NCBI RefSeq assembly: GCF_023343835.1
Contig: NC_064443.1
Span: 5,022,001 to 5,086,000, forward strand
Length of the DNA stretch: 64,000 nucleotides
DNA from: Lagopus muta
Lineage: Eukaryota; Chordata; Aves; Galliformes; Phasianidae
Reading direction: 5' to 3'
Shown here piece after piece: positions 59,770 to 64,000 of this stretch (position 1 is the first letter of the stretch; the number at the start of each line of letters is the position of its first letter). Both the position numbers and the translations under genes were made by a program. Below the pieces are notes generated by a model. The model did not search any database. It saw only the letters and a program-made list of their open reading frames with translations, and was not told where the DNA came from.

Positions 59770-60000
59770 TTGCCCAGGCTGAGCAGCCCTAGCTTTCTCA
59801 GCCTCTTTCTCAGCCTCTCTGTCAGCTTCTCCAGTCTGTCGATCATCTCTGTGGCCACTCACTAGGCTCCCTTTGGTAATTCGGGAAAGGACTCTCGTAC
59901 CAGAAGGAAGCGCTGCACTCAGCACTACAGATACAGTGCTGAGCAGAAAGAAAGGATCAATCTCTAACCTGCAGCCCAGGATTCCATTGGCCTTCATCTA
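59770..60000 (-). mobile_element. CR1 LINE fragment, antisense, diverged
   Basis: 'gcccaggctgagcagcccta', 'ctttctcagcctctttctca', 'gatcatctctgtggccac' and 'gcccaggattccattggcct' occur in the order of the antisense CR1 consensus. This explains the 102-codon minus-strand open frame with its DREAEKEAEKA-type repeats. Confidence 0.75.
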
Positions 60001-62214
60001 GGTTGGAAGACACTGTGATTTAAGTCCTTCCTGATCCGGTGCACAAACCTGAATTTCCACTCCACTTTTCCCAGATGGCTACTCTAGCTACTGTACTGTT
60101 CAGACTTTTTGTGTGAAGGTGGGTGTAATCCTGTTGCAGTGCTGCAGTTTGAATGTAGTACCATTCTGGGGCAAAACCCTGTACCTCTGTATTCTTAGTT
60201 CCTCTCTGATGATGTCGTTCTATCAATAGGCTATTGAATATTTAATTATTTGTACTTATGTGGGTTGATCAAATATTTGATCTCTTAGACCTATGTGGTC
60301 TTATAGTACAAACAAGCATGATGTTTAGTTATTTCTCATATGATTTACTAGTCAGTAATCTATATTTAAGCTTATATTAAATTATACTGAATTATATTCT
60401 CCCTAATTTTACAGACTTTTTCAAAGACTAATCCAAGTTCTGCTAATGTACCTTCAGAAACGTTCCTCAAAAAAGGAAGGTTTTTATCCTAACTTGCCAT
60501 GAAGTTCTTCACATTCAAAATTTTTAAAATATTAGTGGTAACATTTTAAATGCCACATACAAAAGCAGCAGTTCTACTTTGCCAGTGTTGCTTCAGTTCT
60601 ACATCTGCTGCCATCCTGTTCATATGGGAGATAGAAAAAGGACATGAAAGAGTTTGGAGATGATTTGTACATTCAATAGAATAGTATAGATTGAGGTCAA
60701 CACTCAATGACTTGCAACAACTGCCTTTTTATGAAATAATGGTTTCTAGATGAGCAATTCTTCTCTCTTTGGAAAAAAAAGTTAGAAAAAAGAAACCAAA
60801 CAATAGTTATAAATATTAATGTCTTTCTTGAGGCTTTATAGCTGTTGAAATGGAGGGCTACATGCATAAGCTAAAAATCTCGTAGTGTAAGTGAGAGCAA
60901 CACATTTTTGTTAAAAATATCACCACAGAAATAAAATGTTCACATTTATCAGTATAATACAAAAACCTTATTTATGTTCATTAATAAGTTTGCTTTCCAA
61001 ATTCCATGCTAAAGACACTTCCTTCATAGATGTGACATCTTGATTCCATACTTCAAATAATTAGGTTAGAGTGTTCAATGCAAAAAACTCAGATTCTCCC
61101 ATCTGGATCAGCAAACCTTTGGTGCTCTCTGAGTAGAAAAGCATCTGATATGCAATTATTTCTTATTTCTCATGTCCTGAAATATTTCTGTTTCAGGATT
61201 TGAAATGTTTCCCATTTCTTTTCTGTCTCTACTCCCTAGACTGTTGTTTGGTTCAGTGACTCCTTAAATCTGATTTTGTGACTCAAATTATTAGTTCTGT
61301 CACTTTTATTTATATGTAGCTTCAGCCAGATGCATAAAAGCAGCTCCAGTTGTGTTTTCCTTCTTGATAGATTCTCTCTAGCATTAATGATTTTCTCTAA
61401 AGCATTACTTTAACACAAGTTGTCGTACATCTGGAGTTACAAAATGGATGCATGGGATCAGGCATTTTGCTTCCCTCCCTACAAGACTAGAAATGTAACA
61501 GCAGAGTCTGAGAGAACACTTCACACATAGTCTGTACATTCCCATTTTTATACTGAGGAGAGTATACCTTGTTATTTGTGGCATATTATGTGCAATTACA
61601 GTAACAGTTAAGCTGTTTACTGCATTCTTCATTGGAAAGAAGTGTGCTGTAATGGTGGAGCTGGTGATGTTTTCTCTGTGCTGTTATGTAAAGGTGACCT
61701 AGAAATGGTTTCCATGGCAGTAGCATGTGCTACACACTCTCAATGGCAGCTCTCAGAGGGGCCCTGGGAGGCTGTTGTGTTTAAAATCTGAGCACATTCA
61801 AGAGTCTTTCAAATGACTCTCAAAACCCAGTGACGTTTTTGGGTGACTATCAGTCTTTCAGTGGATGAGGCAGTGGTGTCTCAGCCCAGCATATGACAGA
61901 TGTTTGTTCATGAGCAATTAGCAGCAGCACTGACTTCTTTGGGTGTCCTCAGAGCTGATCCCTGCTGGTTAGAGCTACAGTGCTTGACAAGAAAGCAAGC
62001 AGTACACAGTGCTGGACTAGCACTGTGAATGTATAATCAGTTTAAAAACAAAATGACCTTCCCTTGCTATTGCTCTTTTTTTTTGGGGGGGGAGGAAGGG
62101 GAGGGATGTCTAAATATGGTTAGGGCAAGTTGTCTCCTTGTATTTTCAGCTTTCATGTGACCCTCCATGTATTTTCTGGTTTTGCTTTTTTTCTTGTGTT
62201 TTTTTTTTCTTCAG

Positions 62215-62336
62215 TTTTTTTTTTTTTTTTTTTTTTTGCCATCATCCAGACAGAAAATTCCTGATAATGTACTGAACATTTACTTTATCAGAGTAATTTT
62301 TTCCAATCGTACTTGGAAAAAAAAAAAAAAAAAAAA
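62215..62336. repeat. Poly-T (62215-62237) and poly-A (62317-62336) tracts
   Basis: A T run of 23 and an A run of 20 separated by about 80 bases. Read as an inverted pair they could base-pair, but no element boundaries are evident. Confidence 0.8.
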
Positions 62337-64000
62337 TCAATACTAAAGAGTCAGCACAGCCAGAACAATGAAACTTTCTTCAAGAACTAAAATTATTTTC
62401 AACTACAGACACTTAGATCTTATGACCTTTTTGCTTTGCAGTGAGGATGTGGGTAAAACCACTTGAATGGTGATATTTTTCAATGTCATCCTACAGTCTT
62501 TGCTTACTCCTTGACAAAGATAAGTTAGCTCATAGTTCTTTGAGGCAGAATCATAAAATAGTAATTTGTAGGGTAATTGTGTCATGCTCTCAAGAGTGCC
62601 ATTCATACAAAAAAACCCACACAGAATAGAGTATCTGAGTGTAGTTTGGAGCACAACTGAATTGCACACTAAGAAACACACTCTGGTGCTTTTGCATTAT
62701 GCAGAATTATGAATAAAATTATTAAACAAATAAGATAATGTAAATATAAAAGGATTGAATGTCTTTAAATTCCATTAAATTATAAATCTATGAGAAACCC
62801 TTCGGCTGGTAATGTGATAAGACACACATGCTGGGAATATGTATTGTCATTCTATCATACCTAGCAATTCCATTTTATGCAGCACTGTTTAATAGTGTTC
62901 TTAGCAGTAAAGTGAATACAAAGACTGAAGTCTAAACAGTCTTTTATCATGAAATGCACCATCTAGTAAATTAATTGACTGTATCATAAAGGAGAGGAAA
63001 TTCAATGTCAGCAAATTCAGCAAACATACATGCCAATGCCAGGGATTTTTTTCTTCCCAAAGTGTATGCAAACACCAGTTTTGAGCCTTTTAGAGCAGCT
63101 CTGGCTGGAGACTTCCACATTCATTTGGTGCTAAAATTCTGTAAATCCCATAGGTGACAAGAGGTCACTTTCAGCTGTTTCAGAGAGAAGTTCAATGAAA
63201 ACAAATGGTTTAATCATTATATAATTTTATATATCAGATGGAGTTTAAAACACTAGTAGTTCATAACTTGTAGTAAGTAAAAAATGGAGGAGACTTGTAG
63301 GGGTGAGGTTAGAAGTGCTGGACCATTCCAGGCAGCTCTTTGGGGAAAGGGTGGACATTAGTGTTAAAGCGTAATATCTGAGAGCCTGAGGACTTACTGC
63401 TCTGTAGTCAGTGGTGAGGAAGGAATTCTCTGTGGGAAATTAATTATATTAGGGAGTTCCAGCAGACATAAATCAAAGGAAATTTTCTGTTTTCTGTAAG
63501 AATGGAATTACTATCTGGGAAAAAAAAAAAATAGTGTAGATTTTGGAATGAGCATGCTGATGGCAGAATGAAATCAAGCATGATATAAGGCCGGAGCTCA
63601 ACTACAGTGTCTCAAATCCAGCATAACTATTTAGCCCTTGTAGTCTTTTTAGCCCGTTTATAGATGCCCGTTGGCTTTTTAAACAAAGACAATAGATCAG
63701 TTATCTTCTACAGCCAAGACCTAAGTGACCTTTTACCAGCTGGAACCTGTGCAGCAGAGCTCTGGTCTCATCTGGTAGCATGCCATGTGTGCTCTTCCAT
63801 ACTGTTCTTCCTACTGAACAAAGAAATGCTGGGAAGGTATGTTCTGAGGGCTTTTGACTACGTATGCAAAGTTTTAGATGGGCAATTACACGTGCTATGT
63901 TTGCAGCACACGTGCTGTGAATTTTTTTTAACTGACAAGTAAACATGGAGGCAAATGGCCATTTTATTACCGTGTGCTAAACATAAAAGAAAAGAGTTTG

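Larger units (their letters stand above)
56329..64000. other. AT-rich gene-poor DNA at the window end
   Basis: No recognised gene in the last 7.7 kb. It contains a reversed CR1 fragment (59770-60000), a T run at 62215-62237 and an A run at 62317-62336. Open frames at 57160-57413, 58458-58670, 62403-62681 and 63664-63946 are short, overlapping and without family motifs. Confidence 0.5.

Noticed and set aside
59689-59997. 102-codon minus-strand frame with AEKEAEK-type repeats
   Set aside because: It coincides with a diverged CR1 fragment (59770-60000) read in CR1 sense; the repetitive residues are explained by the LINE.

Overview
This is a window of a vertebrate nuclear genome, almost certainly a bird and probably a galliform such as chicken. 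The genes are split by GT-AG introns with CpG-island promoters, and the only abundant interspersed repeat is the avian CR1 LINE, present in both orientations. The gene set (ISY1, RAB43, GP9) matches the region syntenic with human 3q21.3. I saw no bacterial or plasmid features, CRISPR array, tRNA or rRNA.

Layout. Positions 1-3994 hold the last three coding exons of ISY1 (+, spliceosome factor; its 5' exons lie before the window). Positions 4000-6560 are its 3' flank. A CpG island (about 6560-7490) drives HDHD5 (+, 8 coding exons, 7085-16142), a mitochondrial HAD-family protein whose full 448-residue frame can be assembled from the sequence. An orphan CpG island with three YY1-type motifs lies at 19190-19620, flanked by weak candidate exons of an unrecognised minus-strand transcript. 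RAB43 (-, 27945-39251) has three coding exons, a 9.7 kb first intron carrying five CR1 copies, and its own CpG-island promoter at 38540-39620. About 9.7 kb without a recognised gene follows, then the single-exon coding region of GP9 (-, 48952-49578), the platelet/thrombocyte glycoprotein IX. The last 14 kb contains AT-rich noncoding DNA, simple repeats, CR1 fragments and two isolated plus-strand candidate exons that I cannot name.

The four identified genes do not form one pathway. They are a splicing factor, a mitochondrial hydrolase-like protein, a Golgi/ER trafficking GTPase and a thrombocyte adhesion receptor subunit. The most informative feature is the gene order. In human, ISY1 and RAB43 are adjacent on the same strand and make a read-through transcript, and HDHD5 is on another chromosome (22q11). 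Here HDHD5 sits between them and RAB43 has the opposite orientation to ISY1, which points to a lineage-specific or ancestral rearrangement. I found no convincing new multi-gene biological system. The best leads are the orphan YY1/CpG promoter with its candidate minus-strand exons, the long basic cytoplasmic tail of this GP9, and a few unassigned exon-like open segments.
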